A DNA stretch of 64,000 nucleotides from Tragulus kanchil. Taxonomy: Eukaryota; Chordata; Mammalia; Artiodactyla; Tragulidae. Positions 48,190 to 59,820 of this stretch are shown one piece after another. The stretch lies in contig JAIOJX010000005.1 of NCBI GenBank assembly GCA_022376925.1, positions 89,563,001 to 89,627,000 on the forward strand. The letters run 5' to 3'. The stretch's first letter is position 1. The number at the start of each line of letters is the position of its first letter. Below the pieces are notes generated by a model, which worked only from the letters and a program-made list of their open reading frames with translations, was not told where the DNA came from and made no database searches. A program made the translations under genes and the position numbers.

Positions 48190-48414
48190 TGCAGTGGCCC
48201 TTCTCTCCCTCTCTCTTTCTCTCTTCCTCTCTCCCTCTCTCTGGTTGCAGAGCACTGGCTCTGGGTGCATGTGCTTTAGAGTGCTGGCTCCTAATTGGGC
48301 ACACTTGTCCAGCTGCTCCGCAGCATGTGGGATCTTCCCAGGCCAGGGATTGAACCGGTGTCCGTTGCACTGCAAGGCGGACCCTTTACCCACTGGACCA
48401 CCAAGGAAGCCCTG
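48190..48414 (-). mobile_element. CHR-type SINE with CT-rich 5' flank (minus)
   Basis: A CT-rich run, then 'gttgcagagcactggctctg' to 'ggaccaccaaggaagccctg'. The usual 'ttcatccatctttgttcttt' segment is replaced by the (CT)n run. Confidence 0.86.
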
Positions 48415-49342
48415 TCAAGCCATTTTTAAAATTATATTTTAATTTTTTAAATAGCAGGTCCCCTTGTTGGTTATATATTTAAAACTGCAACTTTATCTAT
48501 AGGTTTTTAGGTTCTGTCAATTTTTCAGTAATTGCTAGTAATATCCTGCCTTTATAACCTCAGACGTGATCTGACCTGTATTTCCGTGCTTGTTACCTTA
48601 AGAGATTATTCAGTCAAAGAAGAAATAAGACTTGTGTAGGACAGTCTCAAAGTAATTATCATGGACTTCAGAATAGTCCTGATGGAGAGTAATTGCTGAA
48701 AAATGAAGCGTGATTGTCTCTGTGACTCTAATAGAAATTGCAAACATTCAGTAACTGTTGTTCTAGAGATTGAGTCAGTTTCAGGAACAGGAAGGAGTTT
48801 GGATTTGACAACAGAAGTTCTGAATTTCAGTTGTATTACAGCCACTCATCAAGCATACAGCTCTGAATAATTCACTTATTTCTTTGCCCATCACTTTCCT
48901 CTTATAAAATCACAGTGATAGGGTCTATCTTCTTGTTCTTAAAGGATTTTTTATGGGCTCAGAGGCAGCTGTGCTCACCACTACAAGGTGAGAAGGAGGA
49001 ATACCTTAGGAATTCAGGAATAACATACACACAATAGTATATATAAAATAAATAAACAGTGACTACTGTAGTACAGGAAAACTGTATCCCTGGGCACATA
49101 ATTGTGCTTCTCATTTTTATTAATGTTAAGACAAGGATGAAGAATTGAAACATTTATGTTTCCCTGGGGAACCATGAAAACATGGTTTGGGCTATGAGAA
49201 GAAAAAAGCAGAGGAATATGTTCAGTTAAAATTCTGTTCTACTAAATTTAATTATAATTGAATTCTTTTAAATTTATTCTAATTCTGTTTAAACATACCA
49301 CTTTCCCTCACAGTATATGATTTTGACCTATTTGGCAGAATG

Positions 49343-49567
49343 CAGTGGCCCTTCTCTCTCTCTCTCTCTTTCTCTCTCTTCCTCTCTCCCTCTCTCTGGT
49401 TGCAGAGCACTGGCTCTGGGTGCATGTGCTTTAGAGTGCTGGCTCCTAATTGGGCACACTTGTCCAGCTGCTCCGCAGCATGTGGGATCTTCCCAGGCCA
49501 GGGATTGAACCGGTGTCCGTTGCACTGCAAGGCGGACCCTTTACCCACTGGACCACCAAGGAAGCCC
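49343..49567 (-). mobile_element. second copy of the SINE at 48190
   Basis: Same element in copy 2 of duplication 14, with the longer CT run. Confidence 0.86.
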
Positions 49568-49822
49568 TGTCAAGCCATTTTTAAAATTATATTTTAATTT
49601 TTTAAATAGCAGGTCCCCTTGTTGGTTATATATTTAAAACTGCAACTTTATCTATAGGTTTTTAGGTTCTGTCAATTTTTCAGTAATTGCTAGTTGAATT
49701 ATCCTAGAGTAGCATAGAAAGATATGCATTGATTTGAAGTCAGGCCCATAGAAGGAAAACTTGCCTTTCCAGAATGCAGTGGATCAGAGGGAAGGGAAAA
49801 ACTTGAATCAGAGCTTGGCTGG

Positions 49823-52029
49823 TGTTTATGGGAAGGCATGCAAAGCACATGGGCCAAATCTTGGTCAAATTTAGCTCTTGGTTCAGCAGGCATCCTCAAC
49901 TGTAATGGGTCTATAAAGGAGGAGGAAAGGCTTCTCTGCTCTGGCTTGTTCCTTCTGCCCTCCTTTTTATCACCATTTCTATCTCCTCTGCTAATTTCCA
50001 GCCCTCTTTTTTTCAACAGTTTCCATTTTGCTTTAAAGTCCTATACTTTTCTACTTCTGTATTTCCTACTTTACTGTCTTTCCCATACAAAATTGATGAA
50101 TCTTGAAATATTTCTGCAAATAATGAACTAAATTTTTGGAAGGAAACTTTGAGGGTATTTTCAGGCATGTAAGTATAAAGAACAATATAATAGCCCCCAT
50201 GTGTTCATTTCCTGGATTCTACAGGTATCAACATTCTCCCATTTTTGTTTCATCTACTCCCAACCCTGAGTTTTTCTGAACTGTTTTTTTTCTTAAAAAC
50301 AAATAGCTTAATTTCGTTTGTATCTGCAAAAAAACCCTACAAGTTTAAAAGGATTAACAGCAAACATTCTGACACGTCCTTATGTGCAATTGTTTATGGC
50401 AGTAGAACTTGTTCAAACTGTGGAGATACAGAACTGTTAGAAATTTTTGGAATCAAAGATTCCAAATGCAGGTGAAAACAGATAGATTATAAAATGTGAA
50501 TTCAGGAAATACTCCATTTTCTCTCTTTTTTTTATCAGGAGTATTTTATAGAAACACTGTATGCAAAATAAGGCAGATTTTTTGGAAATTCAATTAAATG
50601 TGAAGTCCTAATTTCTTTCACTTTGGGGAGTCCCCCATGAAGCCCCCCAGACAGTTGGAGCCAGTGTCAAGAGCTTCGGGCAGAGAGTGCTTCTTGAGCT
50701 CTTCTGGGTTCAGACCCACCCACAAAACAGCTTTTCCCAATTAGCATCAATCAGAAAAGTCTTAACATACACAAATATTTCTGTAGTGCCATACAAATGG
50801 GTTATTTTGTATTTTAAATCTTTATTATGAAAATAAGTCTTTCACCAGATGATGCATGTTCAATGATTATGAATCATGTAAATTTGGTCATGGAGCTTAA
50901 ATTTGTTTTTAGAAAAATCAGGGAAGAGGGAAAAAGGCTTGATCAGGTGGTGTTATGGGAAGGCATGCAAAGCACATGGGCCAAATCTTGGTCAAATTTA
51001 GCTCTTGGTTCAGCAGGCATCCTCAACTGTAATGGGTCTATAAAGGAGGAGGAAAGGCTTCTCTGCTCTGGCTTGTTCCTTCTGCCCTCCTTTTTATCAC
51101 CATTTCTATCTCCTCTGCTAATTTCCAGCCCTCTTTTTTTCAACAGTTTCCATTTTGCTTTAAAGTCCTATACTTTTCTACTTCTGTATTTCCTACTTTA
51201 CTGTCTTTCCCATACAAAATTGATGAATCTTGAAATATTTCTGCAAATAATGAACTAAATTTTTGGAAGGAAACTTTGAGGGTATTTTCAGGCATGTAAG
51301 TATAAAGAACAATATAATAGCCCCCATGTGTTCATTTCCTGGATTCTACAGGTATCAACATTCTCCCATTTTTGTTTCATCTACTCCCAACCCTGAGTTT
51401 TTCTGAACTGTTTTTTTTCTTAAAAACAAATAGCTTAATTTCGTTTGTATCTGCAAAAAAACCCTACAAGTTTAAAAGGATTAACAGCAAACATTCTGAC
51501 ACGTCCTTATGTGCAATTGTTTATGGCAGTAGAACTTGTTCAAACTGTGGAGATACAGAACTGTTAGAAATTTTTGGAATCAAAGATTCCAAATGCAGGT
51601 GAAAACAGATAGATTATAAAATGTGAATTCAGGAAATACTCCATTTTCTCTCTTTTTTTTATCAGGAGTATTTTATAGAAACACTGTATGCAAAATAAGG
51701 CAGATTTTTTGGAAATTCAATTAAATGTGAAGTCCTAATTTCTTTCACTTTGGGGAGTCCCCCATGAAGCCCCCCAGACAGTTGGAGCCAGTGTCAAGAG
51801 CTTCGGGCAGAGAGTGCTTCTTGAGCTCTTCTGGGTTCAGACCCACCCACAAAACAGCTTTTCCCAATTAGCATCAATCAGAAAAGTCTTAACATACACA
51901 AATATTTCTGTAGTGCCATACAAATGGGTTATTTTGTATTTTAAATCTTTATTATGAAAATAAGTCTGTACACCAGATGATGCATGTTCAATGATTATGA
52001 ATCATGTAAATTTGGTCATGGAGCTTAAA
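49823..52029. repeat. tandem duplication 15 (offset 1127)
   Basis: Copy 1 is 49823-50901 and copy 2 is 50951-52029, with a 49-base filler. The tail differs at 50840-50848 ('agtctttcaccag' against 'agtctgtacaccag'). The interior reads identical. Confidence 0.95.
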
Positions 52030-53037
52030 GTTGGCTTTGAAGTATTTTTAAAATTCATAGAAAATAGTGAACTAATAAAATAAAACATTTTAATAATTGA
52101 TATTAATAATCAACTTCAAATTTTGTCTTTTTCATTTGCTGTTCAATTTTAAAAGAGAAGTCACTTTCAGTAGTATTCCAAAGTGAGTGATTGCACCTTC
52201 TATGATGTGGAAGAAGATCTGATTGCCATTAGTCTTAAGGGCTGAATGAATTGAGAGAAATTGCCCCAAGACGTTCTCTATCACTGGCAGGACCTCTTAT
52301 CAGTGTCTTCGGTGGGGCATCCTGAGCTCAGGTTTGAAGGGAGGAATGCTGACGAAACTGAGGCTCTCATGGGACTTTCAGAGGCGCCCCCGCGGCAGGC
52401 CTGGTGCATGGAGTGGCCAAACCTCACCCAGTGGCAACAACATCAGGTGGTGGCTACGGAAGGTGACTGCGTCCCCAGGTTCTCTCACAGGCTTGGCATG
52501 CCAGGGGGCTGTTCTGCTAATACTGAAAGGACCAAGGACCTCTGGCTGCCCTCAGGAATCCCAGGTGACCACAGAGGCGTGGTGTCAGGGCTCTGCAGTG
52601 CCACACTGTTCAGGTGGTGGACGGAGGCTCCGCAGCTTCATCTCATCCAGCCCTTCCAGTATTTAAAGTTGTTGTTCAGGTGCTGCGATACCTCGGGCAG
52701 ATCTACAAAGGCGTCCCAGGCATCAAACGTGTCTGTGATGAAGTAATCAATGAGAGAGATCTGGGACTTGGGGATGCTGTAGGTGTTTCTGTCAAAAACT
52801 GGCATCACCACAGGCAAGTCCTGTTGCTTCTCTTCATCTGAGAGAAATACTCTTTGGAGATGCATGCAGCCCACTGGACGTACTGCTCCAGGGCCCAGCA
52901 GGGTTGGACATGGCAGCACACTTGATCACCATCCGTTTGATCAGAATACAGTTTTCTGGAGTCCTAAGCATCCTGTTTGTGGCTTACTGATTGCTATCCA
53001 TCTCCCTGTCTTCCTCCCGTGCTGCTAAGGTCTTGTT
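51650..53037 (-). pseudogene. PDE8A: PDE8A retropseudogene, 3' part (first assembled copy)
   Basis: On the minus strand, 52919 down to about 52590 encodes the C-terminal end of a PDE8-type catalytic domain. It reads [19 protein letters not shown], then [12 protein letters not shown], then [10 protein letters not shown], then NNNFKYWKG, with the terminal LRSLRPPPE. The normal stop is lost and the frame runs on a few codons. Below that (52580 to about 51950, possibly 51650) is apparent 3' UTR with AATAAA-like signals in antisense near 51949. There are no introns. This piece ends at a duplication junction, and the rest of the gene is found only in the next copy. The 161-codon plus-strand frame at 52261 is antisense to it and not a gene. 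Confidence 0.85.
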
Positions 53038-54097
53038 GATGCATGTTCAATGATTATGAATCATGTAAATTTGGTCATGGAGCTTAAAGTTGGCTTTGAA
53101 GTATTTTTAAAATTCATAGAAAATAGTGAACTAATAAAATAAAACATTTTAATAATTGATATTAATAATCAACTTCAAATTTTGTCTTTTTCATTTGCTG
53201 TTCAATTTTAAAAGAGAAGTCACTTTCAGTAGTATTCCAAAGTGAGTGATTGCACCTTCTATGATGTGGAAGAAGATCTGATTGCCATTAGTCTTAAGGG
53301 CTGAATGAATTGAGAGAAATTGCCCCAAGACGTTCTCTATCACTGGCAGGACCTCTTATCAGTGTCTTCGGTGGGGCATCCTGAGCTCAGGTTTGAAGGG
53401 AGGAATGCTGACGAAACTGAGGCTCTCATGGGACTTTCAGAGGCGCCCCCGCGGCAGGCCTGGTGCATGGAGTGGCCAAACCTCACCCAGTGGCAACAAC
53501 ATCAGGTGGTGGCTACGGAAGGTGACTGCGTCCCCAGGTTCTCTCACAGGCTTGGCATGCCAGGGGGCTGTTCTGCTAATACTGAAAGGACCAAGGACCT
53601 CTGGCTGCCCTCAGGAATCCCAGGTGACCACAGAGGCGTGGTGTCAGGGCTCTGCAGTGCCACACTGTTCAGGTGGTGGACGGAGGCTCCGCAGCTTCAT
53701 CTCATCCAGCCCTTCCAGTATTTAAAGTTGTTGTTCAGGTGCTGCGATACCTCGGGCAGATCTACAAAGGCGTCCCAGGCATCAAACGTGTCTGTGATGA
53801 AGTAATCAATGAGAGAGATCTGGGACTTGGGGATGCTGTAGGTGTTTCTGTCAAAAACTGGCATCACCACAGGCAAGTCCTGTTGCTTCTCTTCATCTGA
53901 GAGAAATACTCTTTGGAGATGCATGCAGCCCACTGGACGTACTGCTCCAGGGCCCAGCAGGGGTTGGACATGGCAGCACACTTGATCACCATCCGTTTGA
54001 TCAGAATACAGTTTTCTGGAGTCCTAAGCATCCTGTTTGTGGCTTACTGATTGCTATCCATCTCCCTGTCTTCCTCCCGTGCTGCTAAGGTCTTGTT
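51979..54097. repeat. tandem duplication 16 (offset 1059)
   Basis: Copy 1 is 51979-53037 and copy 2 is 53038-54097. Clean join on gatgc. The single difference I see is one G in a homopolymer (52907 against 53961), which changes the frame of the pseudogene. Confidence 0.96.
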
Positions 54098-54812
54098 GAT
54101 GCTGTTGACAGATTTGCTGACGTGTTCGAAGTGCTCTGTCGTTTCTGTGGCTACGACTACATTGATGATCCACTGGTGCAGGTAGTCATTCCTCTCCATA
54201 TTTTTAAAGATGCTGCATTTGTCATTGCTGGTGGTGAGCTGGAAGGCCAAGGCCGCATGGTGGCTCTCCAGCATGGCAGTGTCATTGTACAGGATGGCCA
54301 GCTAGCTCCCAGCATTGCACAGGAAGGAGTTGGGCCACCCAGGTGGTCCAGGTTATGAATAGTGGCTGCGATGAGGGCAGCGACCTTGTCAAGTGGATCT
54401 AAAGCTTGCTTGATCCTCTCTTTGCAAAGAAAGTAGGCAGTGGTGTACAGCACATTGGCAAAGTGCGTGGAGTTTTGGTAGGGGTTGGACACATGGTAAT
54501 TGGTTTTGATGACTTCAAACTGTGCTCTCAGTGTTGCCTCCAAGCATTTTAAGATTGAAAGATTGCTCCACAGTGGGCAAACATTTTGAGACCAAGAGAA
54601 ATTAACGGCCTTTTACAAGTAGCAGCCTCCAGCTCAAAAATATCGAAGTCCCAGTATTCCTGGTTTTCCGTGGTGTGGGTGATCCATGATGGAACATTGT
54701 GAAGGGAGATGGGGGTGATGGGAACCTGCTGAAGGGTTTTTGTTTGAAAAATATACTAATTCCTGGATAATCTTCTCAAACCATCAGATTCCAAGCCCCC
54801 AATGAGGTCATT
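53038..54812 (-). pseudogene. PDE8A: PDE8A retropseudogene, most complete copy
   Basis: Minus strand, from about 54812 (5') to the 3' UTR at 53038. The parent is a cAMP-specific 3',5'-phosphodiesterase; PDE8A fits better than PDE8B (for example [13 protein letters not shown] and DAFVDLP wording). In order it shows EYWDFDIFELEAAT (about 54650), a frameshift and stop near 54555, then [13 protein letters not shown] (about 54480). Next come [20 protein letters not shown] and IHNLDH (about 54350), a second frameshift near 54335 and a stop near 54304, then [19 protein letters not shown] text, [10 protein letters not shown] and the C-terminal end. The PDE metal-site pair HD reads HN, and the first His of HNxxH reads Gln. 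The PAS and REC regions are absent (5' truncation). Introns are absent, so it is a retrocopy. Confidence 0.9.
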
Positions 54813-54980
54813 TTTTTTTTTTTTGGTATGATTTAATTGTTCCCAATATAGAGGAACTTCTCTAATTTAAATGACTATAGTCTGTATTAACCATATAGAT
54901 CCATCTCATAATTATGAGAGTTTTCCCTTTAAGAGACGAGAGGTTACAAGTTTTTTTTTTTAATGTCTCTAAGTCATAGT

Positions 54981-55102
54981 TTTTATTTTTCATCCATCTT
55001 TATTCTTTGGCCTGTGTGGGCCTCCCATTGCAGTGGCCTCTGCCACAGAGCACCAGCTCTGGGTGTATGCACTCAAAGTGCTGGCTTGTAATTGGACACA
55101 CC
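54981..55102 (-). mobile_element. CHR-type SINE, cut at a junction
   Basis: The same element as at 56098-56332, but it breaks off at 'gtaattggacacaccgatca' where copy 2 of duplication 17 starts. Confidence 0.85.
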
Positions 55103-55932
55103 GATCACCATCCGTTTGATCAGAATACAGTTTTCTGGAGTCCTAAGCATCCTGTTTGTGGCTTACTGATTGCTATCCATCTCCCTGTCTTCCTCCCGTG
55201 CTGCTAAGGTCTTGTTGATGCTGTTGGCAGATTTGCTGCGTGTTCGAAGTGCTCTGTCGTTTCTGTGGCTACGACTACATTGATGATCCACTGGTGCAGG
55301 TAGTCATTCCTCTCCATATTTTTAAAGATGCTGCATTTGTCATTGCTGGTGGTGAGCTGGAAGGCCAAGGCCGCATGGTGGCTCTCCAGCATGGCAGTGT
55401 CATTGTACAGGATGGCCAGCTAGCTCCCAGCATTGCACAGGAAGGAGTTGGGCCACCCAGGTGGTCCAGGTTATGAATAGTGGCTGCGATGAGGGCAGCG
55501 ACCTTGTCAAGTGGATCTAAAGCTTGCTTGATCCTCTCTTTGCAAAGAAAGTAGGCAGTGGTGTACAGCACATTGGCAAAGTGCGTGGAGTTTTGGTAGG
55601 GGTTGGACACATGGTAATTGGTTTTGATGACTTCAAACTGTGCTCTCAGTGTTGCCTCCAAGCATTTTAAGATTGAAAGATTGCTCCACAGTGGGCAAAC
55701 ATTTTGAGACCAAGAGAAATTAACGGCCTTTTACAAGTAGCAGCCTCCAGCTCAAAAATATCGAAGTCCCAGTATTCCTGGTTTTCCGTGGTGTGGGTGA
55801 TCCATGATGGAACATTGTGAAGGGAGATGGGGGTGATGGGAACCTGCTGAAGGGTTTTTGTTTGAAAAATATACTAATTCCTGGATAATCTTCTCAAACC
55901 ATCAGATTCCAAGCCCCCAATGAGGTCATTTT
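55103..55932 (-). pseudogene. PDE8A: PDE8A retropseudogene, 5' part (repeated copy)
   Basis: Repeats the half from the EYWDFDIFELE block (about 55770) to the VNSINK region (about 55215) and stops at the junction. It shares the frameshifts and the HN and Gln changes with the copy at 54 kb, so it is not an independent retrocopy. Confidence 0.88.
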
Positions 55933-56097
55933 TTTTTTTTTTGGTATGATTTAATTGTTCCCAATATAGAGGAACTTCTCTAATTTAAATGACTATAGTC
56001 TGTATTAACCATATAGATCCATCTCATAATTATGAGAGTTTTCCCTTTAAGAGACGAGAGGTTACAAGTTTTTTTTTTTAATGTCTCTAAGTCATAG

Positions 56098-56332
56098 TTT
56101 TTATTTTTCATCCATCTTTATTCTTTGGCCTGTGTGGGCCTCCCATTGCAGTGGCCTCTCTCGCCACAGAGCACCAGCTCTGGGTGTATGCACTCCAAAG
56201 TGCTGGCTTGTAATTGGACACACCGATCCAGCCCCTCCGCGGCACATGGGATCTTCCCAGGTCAGGGATTGAACTGGTGCCCTTTGTACTGCAAGGCAGA
56301 CTCTCTACCCACTGGACCACCAGGGAAACCCC
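56098..56332 (-). mobile_element. CHR-type SINE without extension (minus)
   Basis: 'ttcatccatctttattcttt' to 'ggaccaccagggaaaccccc'. Diverged subgroup. Confidence 0.88.
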
Positions 56333-56403
56333 CTATAGTGCATGTTTCCATATGACACAGAATAGGTTAGTACAGGAAGACAAATCTGGTGATGACTCAG
56401 TAG

Positions 56404-56708
56404 CTTTTTTTTGGTGGGGGAGGCGGTTGGGGAGGGAGGGGGGTGGGCGGGCCACTTCTATTGGTCTTTCATTTATCTATTTTTCATCCATCTTTGTTCT
56501 TTGGCCTTTGTGGGCCTCCCATCGTAGTGGCCTCTGTTGTCGCAGAGCGCTGGCTCTGGGTGCATGCGCTCCAGAGCTCTGGCTTGGTAATTGGACACAT
56601 TGGTCCAGCCGCTCCATGGCACATGGGATCTTCCCAGGCCAGGGATCAAACTGGCACCCGTTGCACTGCAAGGCGGTGTCCTTACCCACTGGACCACCAG
56701 GGAAGCCC
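56404..56708 (-). mobile_element. CHR-type SINE, G-rich-extension subgroup (minus)
   Basis: G-rich extension at 56413-56452, then the standard body and 'ggaccaccagggaagcccct'. 'tacaagttt' occurs after it (56709) and also before the neighbouring SINE (about 56062), so the two SINEs may share one compound insertion history. Confidence 0.9.
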
Positions 56709-56760
56709 CTACAAGTTTTATTAAGACTTAGATCATCACTCTCAAGAGAAAAGGGTCACA

Positions 56761-59080
56761 GCAGGTATTAATTGACCAGGTGAGAAGATTCCATCTAATA
56801 TCATGAATAGATGGAACGGGACTGAACTCTCTTCTAAAATAATTTCTTAGAGGATATCCAATCAGAACCCTGGAAGAAAGAAATCCACCAAGGTAGCCTG
56901 GAAATACTAGATGTAGGTAATTAGCCACAACCTAACAATTGGATAGAGTTTTAAACTAGCATAGGATTATATGTATGATAGAAAACAATTGATTGACATA
57001 TAAAAGTCTAAGAAATCAAGAAAACATTGTAAAGGATCATACGAGTCAGGTTCAGCATCTTGGGCAGGCTGTCTACTTTTAATGTCTTCTTCTCGTCCTA
57101 GTGTACTGCAGTTTCCTCTGTTCAAGCATCATTTTAAAGTGAGTTGAGTTCAGCAGACATCTCCATAGGTGAGTTCAGCATAGGGAGCTTTGGAAGTGGG
57201 AATCAGTCCAAGAGCCAAATTGCCCCTTAATTTCACTGTGCATGAACTAGTTAAGTATCTGTTAAAAAGGTCTTTCCACAAGGTTGAAGACAGTCAGTCT
57301 CTTAAATTATGTCTTTTTCCAGTCCTGTTTGCAGGTCCTGAGACATCTGATCTTCACCCAAAGACAGGCTACTGTAACAAGCTTCAGAAACAAACCTAGA
57401 ATCTCCTTCAGTAATATAATTTTATATTAATATATCCTAACAGCAAAGAACTGACCAGGGAATGGATCTAAGTAGATACAGACCTCCATTAACAAACTTG
57501 GATTTAACATTCATTAAAACATATTTTTTTTTCCGTAAAAATCACCCTCAATTTTTCTAAGTATAACCACATTAAGACTTGTTTTCAATATAGGTCTGAC
57601 CTCAATAAGCTTAGCCTGATTATTTATATAATCATAATTGATTTGTATACTTTTTTGCTTTGTTGAAATTTTATAGAGTCTCAGAATGAACTTTTAAAAT
57701 AACCCTTCAGGGCTAGGGAAGTCAGGCCAAAGGCTTACCCCAGATTTCACCTAACAGATATAAGTGAATTCTTCTCCTCTAAAGTTCTCCAAAATTCCTT
57801 GAGATTTCCGTACCTGTTAGTGAGACAACCTTCCTAATTTACCTGATAAAGTTACAGAAAACCAAGAGTTTCTACTAACTGGAGGGGTCAGAGACAGAGA
57901 AAGGATAAATGTTTCAATTTGCAGGTATTAATTGACCAGGTGAGAAGATTCCATCTAATATCATGAATAGATGGAACGGGACTGAACTCTCTTCTAAAAT
58001 AATTTCTTAGAGGATATCCAATCAGAACCCTGGAAGAAAGAAATCCACCAAGGTAGCCTGGAAATACTAGATGTAGGTAATTAGCCACAACCTAACAATT
58101 GGATAGAGTTTTAAACTAGCATAGGATTATATGTATGATAGAAAACAATTGATTGACATATAAAAGTCTAAGAAATCAAGAAAACATTGTAAAGGATCAT
58201 ACGAGTCAGGTTCAGCATCTTGGGCAGGCTGTCTACTTTTAATGTCTTCTTCTCGTCCTAGTGTACTGCAGTTTCCTCTGTTCAAGCATCATTTTAAAGT
58301 GAGTTGAGTTCAGCAGACATCTCCATAGGTGAGTTCAGCATAGGGAGCTTTGGAAGTGGGAATCAGTCCAAGAGCCAAATTGCCCCTTAATTTCACTGTG
58401 CATGAACTAGTTAAGTATCTGTTAAAAAGGTCTTTCCACAAGGTTGAAGACAGTCAGTCTCTTAAATTATGTCTTTTTCCAGTCCTGTTTGCAGGTCCTG
58501 AGACATCTGATCTTCACCCAAAGACAGGCTACTGTAACAAGCTTCAGAAACAAACCTAGAATCTCCTTCAGTAATATAATTTTATATTAATATATCCTAA
58601 CAGCAAAGAACTGACCAGGGAATGGATCTAAGTAGATACAGACCTCCATTAACAAACTTGGATTTAACATTCATTAAAACATATTTTTTTTTCCGTAAAA
58701 ATCACCCTCAATTTTTCTAAGTATAACCACATTAAGACTTGTTTTCAATATAGGTCTGACCTCAATAAGCTTAGCCTGATTATTTATATAATCATAATTG
58801 ATTTGTATACTTTTTTGCTTTGTTGAAATTTTATAGAGTCTCAGAATGAACTTTTAAAATAACCCTTCAGGGCTAGGGAAGTCAGGCCAAAGGCTTACCC
58901 CAGATTTCACCTAACAGATATAAGTGAATTCTTCTCCTCTAAAGTTCTCCAAAATTCCTTGAGATTTCCGTACCTGTTAGTGAGACAACCTTCCTAATTT
59001 ACCTGATAAAGTTACTGAAAACTAAGAGTTTCTAGTATCTGGAGGGGTCAGAGACAGAGAAAGGATAAATGTTTCAATTT
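56761..59080. repeat. tandem duplication 18 (offset 1160, clean junction)
   Basis: Copy 1 is 56761-57920 and copy 2 is 57921-59080. The copies read identical except for a handful of substitutions in the last 70 bases of copy 1 (57855-57882 against 59015-59042). Confidence 0.96.
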
Positions 59081-59469
59081 GTTTACAAAGTATAATTTAT
59101 CAAATTACTATTGTAATAATTAGTTTAAAGGGAAGGTTTTTCTTACATCTGGAAAATACAGATTCAAACTAGTAATTTTGTAAGTATTTTTGCCAGTTCA
59201 TTCAGTCATTTTGTTAACCTTTGTGGAGACATCAGGTTTTCCATTAGCATCCTTAGTAGTTTCTTACCCAGTTCAAAAACTGGCAATTATTCAAGAGTCC
59301 TTTCTATTGATCTTGAAGAGGAGCCATTTTTGGAAAATGTAGTTAGAATGGCAATATTTTAAGATAGTAACTAAAATTATGACCGATAACATTTTATCCA
59401 AACATATCAGAATTTTAGGAACTTCATATAGTTTCTAGGATTTCTATATTAGTAACATTTATCAGAGAC
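56762..59469. other. AT-rich non-coding sequence, possibly decayed retroviral interior
   Basis: No SINE or LINE is recognised outside the duplication. Phrases such as 'ttattcaagagtcctttcta' and 'gaagaggagccatttttgga' (59290-59330) feel like a mammal-wide repeat, perhaps untranslated or interior sequence of an old endogenous retrovirus, given the LTR-like text at 63.6 kb. No open frame for a viral protein is present. Confidence 0.25.
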
Positions 59470-59820
59470 TTACTATTTGACAATTCTTCCCATGCAATTT
59501 AACATACAAAATGAACCTAATTAGTATAGTATCTCTCTTTGGGATGTTCCTGGGGCCCTCTGAGGCATTCCAAAGTTAACTAGAAGTCAAAAAATACTTC
59601 ATTAGAATAATTTGGGAAGTTTTGTCAGCAAATACCAAAAAGTTTAGAGCACTTAGTCAGACAGTATAACCGCCGTAATTGTGAAACTATAGCTAGTCAC
59701 ATAGCCAAAGTCAAATATAGAACAAATCTTTTAAAAGGTAAATAAACTTGTCATTATTTATTAATATGTGTTTCAAAACCTTATTTTATTTGGAAATAAC
59801 CTAGCTATTCAATAGATTTT

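Larger units (their letters stand above)
47392..49693. repeat. tandem duplication 14 (offset 1151-1154)
   Basis: Copy 1 is 47392-48542 and copy 2 is 48543-49693. The copies read identical except that the CT-rich microsatellite is 3 bases longer in copy 2 (49351-49398 against 48200-48243). Confidence 0.96.
53984..56228. repeat. tandem duplication 17 (offset 1118-1122)
   Basis: Copy 1 is 53984-55102 and copy 2 is 55103-56228, joined on gatcac. Differences are close to the head (54108-54121 against 55226-55239) and to the tail within the SINE (55034-55075 against 56152-56199). It overlaps duplication 16, so about 115 bases are present three times. Confidence 0.95.

Noticed and set aside
50827..51258. 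143-codon plus-strand open frame
   Set aside because: It exists only because a filler join at 50902-50950 links two pieces; the corresponding frame in the other copy is shorter.
52261..52746. 161-codon plus-strand open frame, repeated at 53320-53805
   Set aside because: It lies antisense to the PDE8A pseudogene C-terminus and 3' UTR, has no domain, and its second copy is the duplication artefact.
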